From Gossypium raimondii (Eukaryota; Streptophyta; Magnoliopsida; Malvales; Malvaceae), in the NCBI RefSeq assembly GCF_025698545.1, contig NC_068575.1:48989980-49053979 (forward strand): DNA of 64,000 nucleotides, in the 5' to 3' direction. The stretch's first letter is position 1. Each line of letters opens with the position of its first letter. The notes below the pieces were generated by a model that had not been told where the DNA came from, did not search any database, and worked only from the letters and a program-made list of their open reading frames with translations. The translations under genes were made by a program, and so were the position numbers. Below are positions 38,090 to 52,825 of this stretch, piece after piece.

Positions 38090-41000
38090 GACATGTGACA
38101 AGATTTTAACTCCGTATTTTGGAATTAAAAAATTTCATTAGTGTATGAGATAGTTACCATTGTATTAAAGACAATATATATATTTTTACTTTTATAAAGA
38201 CTTAAGTATTAAAAAGATTTATGGAAAAATAATTAAAAAATCAATTGAGTCACTAGTTGAAAAATGCAATCAATTGAGCCATTAATTGAAAGTAACCAAG
38301 CAATTGGAGCCCACAAATATGGTTTTCCATTGAAGCTCTTGAGGGATCGTTAAGTGTTGATGTGGCATTTGACAAGGAAATTTTGATGACGTGATGGTTG
38401 ACATGAAAAAATGTTAACATAAAAAGTTTAATTGATTTTTTAAATTATTTTAGGAGGGCTTGAATGATATTTTAGGGATTATATAAAAATTATAAAAAAA
38501 AAGATAAAAATTTGTAAAATGAGTAATAAATTTAAAATTTTGTATAACATTTAATAATTTTTAGTAACTTATATAGTTTTTTTTTCTAAAATTTGTAAAT
38601 ATTTTAGCAATTTCTAATCAATTTTAAAACTTTGTAACAAAAAATTGCCACTTGGTTTTATTTTCCCACACATGTGGCTCTACATCATAACTTAACTTAT
38701 ATTTTACAACATCTATTACATGACCTCTGGTTGATCAAAATCATTACTCATCACTCACCTTAAGCTGTCAAACACTAAATTCATTATCTCTCATACCATT
38801 TACTCGACACTCCACACAAGTCTGATTAACATCATCACACTTTAAACTCCCTATAAAAATTTAATCCAAACCTTCGTAATAACAAATTTTATTTTTATAT
38901 TTCTTATATATTTTTAATTTTTACAACTTTTTTATACTTTATCATTTTAATTATTTTATATATTTTCTATAATTTCTAAATTTTATAATATTTATTTAAT
39001 ATTTCATATTTTTCATAACATATTAACAATATTTTATAATATTTGGTAGTTTTAAAATTTTATTATATTTAAATGTTTTTATAGATTTTCTATAAATTTT
39101 TAATATTTTAATAAATTTTAAGTTTAAATAAATAAAATATCAATTAAACCTCCAACATTTTTCCACGAAAGATGATGTCATAAGAGTTTTATGTGAGATG
39201 TAAAATTATTATATGGACCATTCCTACTATCTCACATATAATCATATCAAATTATTTTATGCCACATCATTAATTTATTTCCTATCTCAAATTAAAAAAT
39301 ATCTTCATCCACGTAAAATTTTTTCTTCAGAACATATCTATATTTCAATGGAATGAGGAAAGAAAGCAATTTGAAAATTCTAAACCCAGAATTGATAAAA
39401 TATTGATCTCCAGCAGACACAGAAAAGATACCCAAAATTAGAAATGAACCTTCCTCAACATTCAAAAATCAAAGGCTAAATTTTAATATCAAAGATAAAT
39501 CAAAATCTCTTGTCAGTGAAAAATTAATTTCTTCCAATATTTACAACGAAATAAAACTATACAACTATAATCCATAGAAAAGATGATGAAGAACAAGGCA
39601 AAAAAAAAAAAAAAATCCCTAACAAATTCCATGGTTAGGAGATGAGTCGCGGGTTAATCATTAACCCAAAAGCACTTTTGAGATTTTATTATCTTTTCAT
39701 CCATTCATGTTTAAAATGAATATTTTATTTATTAAAAGTATTTTTATAACAATATTAAACACTTAAAACTTAAATTAAACTTTTCATAAACATTTTCAAA
39801 AACAATGTTAAATTGCTCTTAGAATAACAGAGGCTTAAAATTAAATTAGGAGTCAAGTGAGCTATTAGCCGATGTTCCATCCATTGAAAGTGATGCAGAT
39901 TTTACCTATAAAAAAATTGTCGTGGAGAAAAGATAATTTGTTTTAGTTTGAGATGAAAACAAAATTGTTGATATGGTATACAATAATTGGTTGGGAGCGT
40001 ATATGCGATGGTGAAAAAGGTTCATATAATAATAGATGACACTTTAATCGTTACATCAACTATCACGTTAGTATTTAATGATTTGTCTGGAGTTTCAACA
40101 AAAAATTACATGAGAAGCTCGATTGATTGCAAACTTCCATTAAAAGTTTAATTGTTTACATTTTTCAGCAAAGGATTTAATTGATTTTTAAATTATTTTG
40201 TAAGAGCTTTTTAGTACTTAATTTTTTATAAATTAATAAAATTCTAAAATAATCCTTAAAACTTTAAAGTTTTATTTAAATAAGCCCCATACTCCGTATG
40301 AAATATTAGTTTATGTTAAGAGTTTATTTAGTTATAAATTAAATGTTATGAGTTTTTTATATAAGTTAAAATTAAAATTTATTTTATTTATACAAAATTA
40401 AGGGTTTATTTTTTATAATCTAAAAGAATCTATAACCTATATATAAAAGGAAGGTGTCCTTCTATCAAGATATGAAATCTTAAGTTGCTTTCCTTTTATT
40501 TTTGTTTGAATTTCAAATCGTTATACATGATTTTATATATCTATTTTTAATTCATTAAATAATATATTTGTATAATTTAAAAACATGTTTATTAATTAAA
40601 TTAGAGTCTGTCTGATTTATACTAAAATTTTATTAATTTTAAAATTAATTAAAAAATAAAATAATTTACTTTAATATTGCATTTTCTTTAACATAATATT
40701 TCTAAATACAATGGTAACAACATAAACTATCGTGTAAGTACTATTAAAATCAAATAACAATAAAAGTATTGAATATCAAATAATAGTAACTAAACTTATC
40801 AAATAATAATGAAAATCATGTCGTTTTTGGTGATGGAAACAAAATCTTAAAATATAAATTTTCTAGTAATTTTTAATGTTATTTGAATAAAATAACCTGC
40901 TAATACCTATATTTATTGTGCTAAATGTTAATTGATAAATAATTTACAATAATAAATGTAATCTAATATGGATTCAATAAAAACATCATGAATAAATAAT

Positions 41001-41371
41001 TATAATATTAATAATTCGTTACGAACGTAAAACCTATCGATTAGTTTTATATTCAAGAATTAATAAAAGCATTACTAATAAAATAATTACTATCATATTT
41101 AAAATAAAATAAAATTTATATAAAAATATATTTAATTAATTAAAAATTTAAATTTTATTTACCTAATTTTATAAATTCACAATTTTATAAATTAATAATA
41201 TAAGGTAGAGTTTTTAAAAGACGTGATTCACATTAACATACTATCATACTAATTAATATTACTTTTATTATTATTATTATTATTATATAATACCAATAAA
41301 TTATTTTTAATGTTAGTTTAATGTATAATTAACAATAAAGGAATACTCTTTGCTTCAAAATCTTTCTAAAC

Positions 41372-41405
<34 letters not shown>

Positions 41406-42268
41406 TATAAATTAGTGGTTAAATTTCAACTTTGGTCTCTATTATTCCTAAATTTGTAATTTAATTTTTTAATTTTAATTTCTAAGACACTTTGATCTCT
41501 ATATTTTTATAATATTATTAATTAGTCAAAATGGTTAATATTGTTAATTTTTTATTAAAATATTATGTGATTGAGTCTTTATTGAGTTGATATCACGAAT
41601 CAACTTGATGCCAACTCAATTAAAAAATTATAAAAATACATTTTTAATTAAAATAGATTAAAATAAAACTTTAATTAAGTGATAAATTTAAAGATTTACA
41701 AATATAATTAGCATAGATTGAAATAATATTGTATATATTTTTAAAATAAAAATTAAAATAACCTCAAATAATATAACTATTTTTGTAACTTCTATTTCCA
41801 ATAACAAAGGGCTTCAAAAATAATATATATTTGATAAATAAGGGCAAGGCCCATAAAAAAATCGTAAATAGTAAGGTTTTATATAAAAAAATAAAATACA
41901 ATTTAAAGTGAACCCCTGAAAAAAAAAAGTCTACATTTTGCTCCCTCCTCCCCGTCAGTCTTCCATTTTCCTCTTGCTTTTCATTTTTAGATCAATAAAA
42001 AAAAAACCATAAAATTTTTTTCCATTTAAAGTTTGATTTCTTTCTGGAGTACCTACCTCTCTTCAGTCTCCAACTCTCCATTTCTCTCAATTTTTTTATA
42101 CACTTTTAAAAATAACACCAAAACATTTATCATTGTGATATACTAATAATCTAGAAATACAGTTGCTGGTGGAATACAAAGGGAAGGGGGAAGGAGAGAT
42201 AGCTTTGTTTGAAGAGGGGAAGTGGGGAATAAAGGAAAAAAAAAGGGGAAATCGAATTTTCTGAGAAG
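38090..42268. other. Long AT-rich intergenic region with microsatellites
   Basis: No gene is recognisable in about 4 kb. Two stretches (38420-38480 and 40140-40210) share 'aaaagtttaattg' and 'tttaattgattttt-aaattatttt', suggesting dispersed copies of a small repeat. A (TTA)n run lies at about 41264-41286 and a (TA)n run at about 41374-41402. The last ~100 bases before 42269 are purine-rich (gggaagggggaaggagag...) and form the leader of the next gene. Confidence 0.5.
41374..41402. repeat. (TA)n microsatellite
   Basis: About 29 bases of uninterrupted alternating TA lie in the upstream intergenic region of the GIP1-like gene. Confidence 0.9.
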
Positions 42269-45200
42269 ATGAGCGGTGGGGGGTTTAGGGTTTCATCAAT
42301 TCCAAGCAGCGTGAGGAAAACGATCCAAAACATAAAAGAGATCACCGGTAATCACAGTGAAGATGAGATTTATGCTATGCTTAAAGAATGTTCTATGGAT
42401 CCCAATGAAACCGCTCAGAGGCTCCTTCTTCAGGGTACTTTTTTCTCTTTATATTCTCCTTTTAGGTTTCTTTCTAGCTAAGTTTTCCATTTCTTTATGG
42501 ATTTTTAATGGTTTGTCCCCCTGGGATTACGGAAATGGGGGGGGGTGATCTTATACTTTTTTGGGCGCTTTTTGTATGTTTTATTGTGATCTGTGTTTCC
42601 TCGAGCTTGTCTTTGATCTTAATTTAATTTTTGGTGATTTGGGTTTTGTTGCTGGGGACTGTAGTAGGATTTTTTTTTTAGTATTTTTAAAAGCTTTTGG
42701 AGTATAATGAGTTTGCACTGTTCTTGGTATTATTATTACATTTTTATTTGATATGTAATTTTTCATTTCTTTTATTCCTTTATTTACATGTTATATATAC
42801 ATGCAAGTGCAAGCTTTGGTTTTTTATTCTTCTTTTTTTCCTTCGCGAATTGCGTGATTGTTGGTGTTCATATCTCGTTTCCTTAATCCCCCTCCAAGGG
42901 TTAGTGATTTAACGTGTCTGTATTATCTTTACAAGTAACAGAACATAACTCTAGAAATGATGTTTTGATTAAATTGCTTCTTAAATGGTCGTATCTGCAG
43001 CAAATTTTATTATTTTGCTGCTCATTGTTTATTAGTTAGGACAGTATTATCTGTTTGCACTTTTATGAAGCTATCATTTTGTGTAATTAGATTAATTAGG
43101 TTTCCAGTTCCAGTATTCTCATTTTCTTGTTTTCCTTCACATATCTTACTCTGAGTGCCACAGCTAGTAAATGTGGCGATTACTATTATAACACTAATTC
43201 ATTGTGAAAGTATTCTCGTTAAGTGACACATTTGGTTGGCATTTATTGCCGTCGAGTGTTTTGAAGACATTTAACACGTTGATAGGCATTTGCTAAAGGG
43301 TGTAACTTATTAACCCTTAGGAGTTTTACCATTTCTGTTGGTTTAATCACTATATCAATACTTTCTAGTTTTCCCTATTTTTTTCATTGTTCTATTCCAA
43401 AGTTTATCTTTTGATGTTGTAGCTGCTTCAGTTTGGTACCCAAATTCAGCAATGATATCATCTTATGGCCTTATATGCGCTGCAAGCTTTCAGTTTTCTC
43501 TACTTACGAGTTATGGCTTTGTGTTAGGCAAACAGCACTCAGATATACGTTGTTCTTAGCAAATGTTACTCTCTTGTTTATGTCTAACTACATTTTGCTG
43601 ATACATTACCATTTTAATTGGTGCCATTCTTTGTGAACACTGTACCATTTTAATTGCTCCCAAATATATGACATTTTTATATTGTCTTTCAGATCCTTTT
43701 CGCGAAGTAAAAAGAAAACGTGATAGGAAAAAAGAGGTAAGAGAATCTACTGAAAATTGCAGAAGTATTTTCTCTCTTTCTTTTTGAATTTATGTAAGTT
43801 CTGCTATTTTCTGTTTTTGCAATGTTGAACCTTCTTATTGTTAAGATATTGGTTCAGATAAGTCCTATTATGTAGATGATGGAGGGAAGAGGCTTAGATA
43901 AGTCCTACCAGTTTTTGTTTTACCCGTAGTAAATTTCTTTTGCCTCTAAGGTTTCAGTCGGGGCTAGAGAGTTTGGGTGTTAAGTAGTGGGAGGTGGACA
44001 AGATTGACTGACAACAGGATGAAAGGGTGAAGGACTACAAAAGGTAATAGGGAAGTAGGGTCCATGGTGTCAAGAAAGTTGAGCTTCCATAGTGTTTGCA
44101 TGCTTTTTCTTTTTAGTTTTAAAATGGGGGTTGGGGGGCAGCAGAGACTACTTGGAAGTATTTGTCAAGAATATACCTTGTATTTCAACTGGAGAGTATT
44201 TGTTTTGGCTTGGTTCAGACTCTGTTTTATCATTGGAGTTCATGTGATTTTATTGCTCATTTTTGCAGAGTTCGAACAACAAAGAGTCTGCAGAGTCGCG
44301 GTGGAGATCTGGTTCACAGGGAAGGGGGAGTCGGGGTGGCCGGGGAAATTTCTCTGCTCGCTATGCAGCACATGGTAAACAGACATTTGGAACAGAAGTT
44401 TATTTAACATTATTGTTTCTTGAATAATGTTAGGCTTCTGAAATAATGAGTTGATTGTGCTGCATGAACTTGTGTTTGTTTCAGCCATGTGACATATTTA
44501 GTATGGTTCAATGAACAAGTTTCATAGTTTTGCTTTGAACATGTTTTTCTTTTCCCCTTCTTTTGCTTTTTGTTTAGTTTTGTGTCAGATGTGTTTTATG
44601 TTACATCCTCTGGTGTTGAACTGTCGATGTCCGGGCTGTTGACTTGCTATTGTCCTTGTATCTTTGCTGTTCTTTCAGTTTGATAAATCAAATTTCCATG
44701 TCTCTCGAGCTAGATTTTATAAATTTTGAATTATTGTCAACAATTATCTTCATGCAATTTCTGCTTTTTTATCTTATCAGAGGCTGGTGTTTCCAAGAGT
44801 TCTGGTCCTGGGAGAGATAATGGAGCAAATCAAGTTGCAGAGAAAGCCAGTGGTCAATCTTCATCAACCTCTCAGGAGACAAAAACTAATGAATCAACTA
44901 TGGTAGCCAGGTGGCCAGAATTTGCAGACCTGCTATCTTATATAATTTTCATTTTTATATTTTTTGGTGTCTATTGATAAATATATGGCTTCAATTAAAT
45001 GCAGTTTGTTTGAATTGCATTTTTATTGTTATGTTTTATAGCCCTGTACCTGTCATGGCTGATGGTCCTACTGGTGTAGTGGCTGAAACATCCTCTGCAC
45101 CTGCAAGAAATGCTGCCAATCAACCTCAGGAACATTCATCTGTTGCAAGCTATGAGTTCGGAAGTGCACCATCCCCTGCTGGTGCAATAAACAAACCCAC

Positions 45201-48200
45201 AATTACATTTGAAAGTGTGGACATGAGTGGGCCACCTGCAGCAAGCCCTAGTGACTGCTTCCCATCGACTAGTTCGGCATCTTCTGCAACAATCTGCTTC
45301 TCGTCCTCAGACCCTGTGCTAGTTCTGTCCAGTGATTCTCAGCCCCTTGGCACTCTGGGAGCAATCAAACGTGAAGTGGGAGGTGGCCAGGCTTCTGCAG
45401 AATCAGATACAGTTGTCCCTACTGAAAGAAAATTAGCTTCTGGTCAGGATTTTGAAAAATTAATCAGTTTGGAGACTCCTATTCCTTATACTAATCAATC
45501 TGATTAATCTCTTTCTTTGACTTATGGCAGCTACTGAAATTAGTAGCTCTTTTGTGCAAGGAAAGATGCCTAGTAAATCTTCTGGAGCACCAAAAAATCT
45601 TCTGAGTGAGTCTGGCCAACCTTCAACTGCCGCAACCCATGGTTCCTCTACAAGCCGACCTTCATCCAATTATGGTGGCCGCTCACAACAAATAATTGGC
45701 CCTCAGAAAGGTAGGTGGAATGAATATTGTATTTATCAATGCTGTTTTGTAACTTTTTGATGTATTGGTCATTGTTAATGAAATTTGAGATGGGTTTCTT
45801 GTTGGATTTTGTGCTATAAAAGAAAAAAAAAAGTGGATTTTTGGCTTTTTGCTAGACTGTACTTGGATGCTTGTGTTGTCTCGATCTAGTCTAGGCATCA
45901 AGATCTGTGGGTTATTCTTGGAGATGGGATTTATACGACTTCACTATATTATCCCTTATAATTGTTGGAATCTATAACTATCTTTGGTAAATGGGTATCA
46001 GTGACCTTTTCCTTTGAGCAAGATATAATTCAATTGTATGCTTGTTGTAAGTTTGAATCGAAATCATCATTATAATTGAGACGGCTAGAGGAATTGTCCT
46101 TGTCAAAATAGAAGTGGCCCCTTAAGTAACAGTGGAACTTTGAGAAACTATAAGGGAACTTTTTAAAGCTTAAGATGTAGAATCTTTTAAGGCAAGTTTA
46201 CTTGGTTTTTCATTCTTCCATATTACTTACTAGTGGTTGGATAATTTTAATGAAAATGTGTGCTTTTGGAGCATATTTTAGCTATTACTTACAAATGTTT
46301 GGACTACTTTATATTCTTACCTGAAGATAGTTGAAAGACTTGATAAATATCTGCAGATATTAATTCCAATATGTTATTAACAGTTGGTTCTAATAAGGAG
46401 TGGAAACCAAAGCCAATCAGCTCTAATGTTGGGCAGGGTTCTGGAACAGCTGGTGCATCTGAAGTTCCTACTAGTTCATTTGAAGCCAATGCTCATTCAC
46501 CGCCTGTTTCAAATGTTCTTGACTCTGAAGAAGCAACTTCAAAATTGCAGAAGAAGCTAGAGGAGTTGCATCTCCCACAACGTCAACATGTTATAATTCC
46601 AACCCATATCCATGTCCCTGAATCTGAAAGAACCAAGCTGAGTTTTGGAAGTTTTGATGCTAGTTTTGGAGTAACATTGAGCTCTGTTGGTTGTCAGGAG
46701 AGTGCTAAGAGTCCTACACCTTTGTCTGAGGCTTCTCAGGATGTTGATGAAACTGCAGAGGAGCAGAATTCTAGGTTTGTTCACTTTTGACTTATCTTAT
46801 GGGCAATTTTAACCCCTTTTTCTATGGAATAAGCACTGTTAACCTTTCTAGGGACCATAATCGTGCTACTATTTGGTGGGTTTTTGTATGCTTGGCTCAT
46901 GCTATTTTCTTGTTATGTTACTGATTCTAGCAATCAAAACGCATTGACAACTGCTGAGGATGGAGATCACTCTGATCATCCACAATCACCTGGACATTCT
47001 CCTGAAAATTTGTCTGGTGATGGTGATATCTCTAGTTCTATTCCTGAGTATAACGAAAATAAGCAGGACAATGCATTGCCCTCTGGAGGCCATCCATACT
47101 CTGTGGTCCATACGCCTCCTAACTACAATATTGGACTTGTCCCTCCTATTTTAGCATCCCTCGAAAACCCTGAATCTCAAGCTCGTGAAGTTTCTCGTCT
47201 TTCAAGCTTTGTTGTAAGCATCTCCCTCCATCCCCTCTGCTTTTCCTTTATAAATGCTGCTCTGCTATTTTCTTTGTATTATTCAAGCATAAGTTTCTTT
47301 TAGCTTGATTTTTTATGTACAATGTAGTAGAAAGTTTCATATGTTAACTAATTTATGTCAAATCTCAGTTTGAGTTTCTCCTTTGGTCATTTTGCTGATT
47401 GCTATAATATTGTTTCTATAAAATCAATTGCAATTGTACCAGTTGTTTGTTCTAATACTAATTTCTTGTGTTATTAAATGCTTTGATGTTTAGGTTCAAC
47501 AGCCATTTGATCCAGCAACTTATTATGCCCAGTACTACCGTTCAAGTGCTGATAATGACGGTCGGCTTTCTCCATTTCCTTCTGCTGGAATTGCTACAAA
47601 ATACAATGGGAATGTTGCAGTACTTCCTCCACAGACTTCTCAGCCTCCACAAGAGGTGTGCAGAGATTAAGATTAAGCACCTTGCATAACTTTACATGGG
47701 AAAGTGTCAATTTTACTAGAGCAATATTTAATTGTGGAAAAAAATTATGGGATCTGTTGTTAGTTTAATGAGCATGTTTCTTTCTCTTTCCTAATTGACT
47801 ATATTGTTGGCAAGTAATAACATTTGATATGCCTCATTTTTATTGAAATTTGGTCTGTTGTGTAGAACTTTTAGTCGCTGAAATATAGGTACTCAATTCT
47901 TGAACATTCTAGATAGATGATTCTCCTAGAAAAATAAGTATCACTTGTTTGGTAGTGGTGTTATTCAGCATAATCTAATTATGCTGTTACCACTGGATGC
48001 ATCCAAACTCTTAACCCATACATATTGCTGTGTTTCAATTCAATTTTGCTGGGATTTGGAGCTTATTTGCATATATTGGCATTTGGCAGGGTGGAAACAC
48101 TTCAGTACTGACAGCAGGAAGTCCAACCCCAACAGTAACTCAAGCTGCTGGTTTGATGCAAAGTTCTATATCTGTGACTCAGCAACCAGTCCCTGTCTAC

Positions 48201-49723
48201 CGCTCAGCAGCTGGGGTGCATTTACCACATTATCCTCCAAACTACATTCAATATGCCCCCTTTTACTCTCCTTTCTATTATCCTTCTCCTGCAATCCACC
48301 AATTTATAAACAATGGTGCGTTTCCTCTACATCCTCAAGCTGGAACTGTTTATCCTTCTGCACCAGCACCACCTACAACAGGAGTCAAATTTTCTCTTCC
48401 TCAATTTAAACCTGGAAATAATCCGGTGAATTCTACACATATTGGAATGCCAAGTGGTTATGGGCCTTATGGCTCCTCCCCAGCTGGTTATAATCCCAGT
48501 TCAACTGGAAACTCAACTACAAATGAGGATCTTGGTGCATCTCAATTCAAGGAAAGCAATGTCTACATCACAGGGCAGCAGGTTGGCAACATGTTCTCAT
48601 TTCTATTTCTTTTTATTTCTTGAAGAAGTAAGGAAACAAAAATTTATGATGACTTGTTGGTTCATTGCCCACTTTGTTCTTAGTTTATTTTGATATGTTA
48701 TGGTTGCATGTCTTTGGACCCAATTTTTTTATATCCTGCACATTACCCCTATATTTTTGGACATTTATAACATAAGACAAGAATGTAAGAACAATCTTTC
48801 AGGTTTTTGTCTCAATTTCTTATCTTGTTTTTTTTTTCTTTGATACAATTTAGTTTCCTTTTCTTAATGATGGTTACATGAATCTTAAAAGACGATGTTT
48901 TAACTAGCTCAGATTGTCTAAAGTTTGTCAAGGTAAATGGAGGATGGCTGATATGTTTGTCTTGAGATATCTAAGATTCTAAGAGGCAGTAGTTCTTTGT
49001 GGCTGGGAATTGTCGTTGGTGTTTGAAATTTAATTGTGCATACGCCCTTGGATTATTTTACTTCCCTTTTCTCTCTTTAAATTTCTGTTATGAGAAGCCT
49101 TGTAAATGGATTTCTTGATTTTTTTTTTGTTTGTTCCAGTTTAGGGGAGCCTGAGGGTGAAGTTGATAATTTCTGCTTATTAGATGAATTCCTATCCCTT
49201 TTGGACCAAAGACAATGCCACATTGATGTACTAAATTCATGTTAATTTAAGGCCTAAAATGGTGATCATATTGTCATAGGTTGACTTAAATGTTTGCTAC
49301 AGTTCTACATAATATGCTTATCTGTACCTGTCTCTGCCTTGAAGCATTCTCTTTGGTTTTGGAAAGAATGTCATTGCTATTAACCATTCTTGACTATTTT
49401 TTTTATTGTTTTACATGTTTGCTTTCCTGCAGAGTGAAAGTTCAGCTGTATGGATTGCTCCCCCTGGTCGAGAGATATCCAGTCTGCCAGCCAGTTCATT
49501 CTATAACCTTCCCCCTCAGAGTCAGAATGTAACTTTTCCTCCAACACAGGTTGGTCCTGGCTCCTTTGCTGGTATTTATCATCCCCAAGGAGTAGCAGCA
49601 GGTGTTCATCCTCTTCTACAACAGGCTCAGACTATGGCTGGAGCTGTTGACATGGGGGGGCCTGCTGCCAATGTTTATCAGCAGCCTCAGCATGCACAGA
49701 TGAACTGGCCCAGTAACTATTGA
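42269..49723 (+). CDS. GBF-interacting protein 1-like (GIP1_N domain)
   Basis: Eleven exons are assembled: 42269-42434, 43693-43736, 44269-44374, 44781-44910, 45042-45442, 45531-45710, 46384-46774, 46931-47213, 47494-47655, 48090-48581 and 49433-49723. The frame stays open and gives about 811 aa. Residues ~9-70 (SIPSSVRKTIQNIKEITG, then DEIYAMLKECSMDPNETAQR, DPFREVKRKRDRKK) are the UBA-like GIP1_N (DUF1296) domain at the usual N-terminal place. An RG-rich patch follows (GRGSRGGRGNF), then long Ser/Pro/Gln-rich disordered sequence. A conserved EELHLPQRQHVIIPTHIHVPE block sits near the middle, and a Pro/Tyr/Gln-rich C-terminus ends NWPSNY. Arabidopsis GIP1 enhances DNA binding of G-group bZIP (GBF) factors. 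The donor of exon 5 (tctg|gtcagg) is weak; an alternative lies 30-40 bases downstream in the same phase. Confidence 0.92.
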
Positions 49724-51416
49724 AACAAGGATTGATATGTTCTTTTTTCTTTTTTTGTAAATCAACTAAACAAGACATTCAATGTCTCCAATCTTGTGCT
49801 ACTTTTGGGAACTCCAACGGGTTTGAATGGAGAGGAGCATTGAGAAGATACACAATTAACCAGAGTTGAGATTGTTAATCCGTTCAAAGGAGGCCAGGAC
49901 AAAAAAAAAAAAAATTGCCAATGGTATCTTCTGTTTGCTTGGGTTGAGGTCATAAAGATCCAGTTTCGCCTTTAACTGATTTTGACCGTTTAAAGTTAGT
50001 GAAGGTAGGCATGTGCAAGTCTGTCTCTTGCTATATGGTGTTTACCCAATTTTCCTTTTCATAGTTCTTGAACTCTTAGCATTTACTATTACGGGTGAGA
50101 ATCTTTTCCATTCTTTTGTTCCCTTTTATTTAAGGTTTTGGGGGGTTTTGGAAGGTAAGATTTAGGTTGGTGGAAATTTCATTTCCAGCTATTCTTCTTC
50201 TCTTTCCTCTGTCTTACCTGTAAAGTGAATTTTGATAGCAGGAAAAGGGTGTACTGAACTGAAATGTTGTAATTGGTATAAGCAAAGGCCAACAAATTTT
50301 CAATTGTTTCAGTTGAGACTTTTGACTTGAATTCTGTCCCAAATGCTTTTCATGATACATTAGTGAAAGGCTTTATCTTATATGCAAGTGAAGTATCTGT
50401 TTTCTTGGCTTGCACAATTCCAAAGGTATTTGTATATTTGTTATAAAACTATTTATTGTTTAATATTATAATAGATCGAGGAAAATTGAATCATATCCAA
50501 ATATCTACTGGCAACAAACAGAGGCGAATGGCCGGGGGGGGGTTGAGGCTAGTATTTTTAAATATTTTTAAAATTTTAAATTAGTAAAGTTAAAATTGTA
50601 TTTTGGCTCCTTTAAAATTATAAAAGTTTGATTTAACCCTTTAAAAATTATAAAAGTATAGACTATGAAAAAAATTATAATTTCATTCGGCCCTATTAAA
50701 AATTGTTCTGGCTTTGCCTTGGCAAGAAAGTTACAGTTTCTGTTGGGGTATTTTATGATGAAAACAAACAGATAGCTGTGTTGAGCAGCAGAAACTTTGC
50801 GTTACTTATTTGTAAATGCTGCTGTGGGTGGCATGTTTAAAAGTTATTGAATGTCGATGAACTTTGGGCCCCTTTGATCTTCTCTAGTTGAGGTCGTGGC
50901 TCAATCTCAGCAATAGCCACAGAGGGAGAGTTAGAACGACCTCCTCAGCCCCAAGCTTTGGGGGAGTTCACTTCATTGGATTCATTGGTTCAGTCCAGGT
51001 GAGAAATTCTCTCATGTCCTACTTTGTTGGAGAATCGAAAAAACCCAATGGATAGGTTTCTGCAACACTCTCTTGTATCAGTGGAAGGTTAGTAATCGAA
51101 CTCCAAGTTGGTGATCCAAGGTGAGGTAGGTGGGTCGTTTATACAAACAAAAATGGAGCAAAGCAGATTCGTAGACAACGATGCCAAAGCAGAAAGCTGG
51201 TTTTGCTGCCACTAAGAGGAGCATGCAAGGATGAATGAAGGCGGCCCTGCAAAGAAATGGTGTTTTATTATTTATGCCAAAATTAGTATGACTCGAATAA
51301 AATTTCAGCTTTGTTTCTGAAAATTCAATTCTCCAACGTAGTTGACGGAGATATTCTCCTCCAACGAACTGCTGAAAATTTCCATAATCGAACACAGATT
51401 TGTAATACAAAACGAC
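49724..51416. other. GIP1-like 3' UTR, a small repeat, and unassigned sequence
   Basis: The 3' UTR runs to perhaps 50300. At 50518-50720 lies a sequence starting aggcgaatggccgggggg and ending ttctggctttgcct, with long 'aaaattataaaagt' phrases. It resembles a small dispersed repeat common in dicots. From 50880 to 51416 there is a G+C-richer stretch with a 110-codon minus-strand frame (51078-51410) that matches nothing known. It is cut at its right end by the Athila insertion and is not called as a gene. Confidence 0.45.
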
Positions 51417-52811
51417 TGATGGGCGTTAAAACCATTAAAAATAATTCCTACAAAATAATTCTAAGTAGTAGTAAAGAGTAGTAGTAAGGCCGAGTCCACA
51501 GAGATTAGTGTTATAATCAACTTTCGCGTTTAACTTGTGACCAGAATTTCTGTCGTGTCGATAGTCATGGCTATAGTCGTGCTCACGACTCCAAACGGAC
51601 CTGCTGAAAAATAAAAAAATAAATCAGGGGAGTTTTGAAATGTTTAAAAACTGAATAATTGAAATAGCATAAATAAATTAGAAATTAAATTCAGATTTTG
51701 TAATCAAAGTTAATAAGCCACAGCCCTAGATTCGGTGGATTCCGGATTTTTGAATCGATCCTTAAAAATTAATTTTCTCCTCCAAACAATAAGTTGGTTA
51801 TAGTAGTTAAGAACGTCACCACCAATTCTTCCTCTTGTAGTTGGTCTTGGTACGACCTGCAAACCAACCCTTACCTATTATTTAACCTAGATACACGTGT
51901 TCCCGATTCAAGATTTCGGCAGCCTTGCGCTCTGAAGAACCCAACTCAAATTAAAGACCTCAACCGCCTGGGTCGTTTAAACCCGATCACTTCTTCCTTG
52001 ATTGTTCTCAAAGATCTGAATACAGCATGGCCGACTCGTTTCTCCAACTGTCAGCAAACACGACTCTAACATAATGTGCACTTTTTGACTTGAAATTGAG
52101 TTAACTTTAAGGGATGAGTTGTCAATCCCGATACTTAAGAAAAATGTGAATACCGATTGGAAGGATTTTTAATATGGATATGTATATCACAATTCCCGAC
52201 CGGAAAGAACACCAGCCTAAAGTTAAGATGAAATTTAAGGAAACATGAATTTAATCATGCTTCATAGGTTTCGAAAGATGATTTGATGATAATGAAGGAA
52301 ATTGGGAAGGGAAAGGGTTTGAAAGAGAATTAGACAAATTTTGGTAAAGAATAAAGAAATGGAAATGAAAGTAGCAGTATGCTACTGACGCATCAAATTG
52401 GAAGGGAAAAAATATTCTTATTTAATTCCAAATGAATTCCAATGTAAAATATAATGTGTCTTTACAAGGTACCTTAAAGCCTTATTTATACACATGATAT
52501 TTACTAAATTTGGCTTTAATCACTTCAACATATAATTAAAATTAAATAAAAATAAAAATTAGATTTTTTCTAATTTTGGCTTTTATAAAGTCAAAAGAAT
52601 CTGATGAGTCATTGGCTTTGTCCGCATTTTTTATTTGGCCTCACTTTATTGACTGTGTTTCAATTTGGCCATTTTCTCCTCGTTTTTTTACTCATAGCAT
52701 CTCAATTGCATCACTGACAAGATTAAAACATAAAAGCATTAATTCAGCAGAGATCAATTCAAAAATTAACCGAATTAAACACAAAAAGTCATGCAAATTA
52801 ACATGTTATCA
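51417..52811 (-). repeat. 3' LTR of the Athila-type element, 1395 bp
   Basis: It begins (plus strand) TGATGGGCGTTAAAACC and ends CATGTTATCA. It aligns along its length with 59358-61424, apart from the MITE insertion in the latter. A polypurine tract abuts its inner end at 52812-52825. Confidence 0.9.
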
Positions 52812-52825
52812 AATCCCCCTTACTT
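52812..52825 (-). other. Polypurine tract
   Basis: Read on the minus strand the sequence is GTAAGGGGGATT followed directly by the LTR start TGATAAC. That is the place and composition of the plus-strand primer of an LTR retrotransposon. Confidence 0.7.

Noticed and set aside
44064..44407. Two overlapping plus-strand frames of 81-104 codons
   Set aside because: They read through the intron and exon 3 of the GIP1-like gene in the wrong frames.
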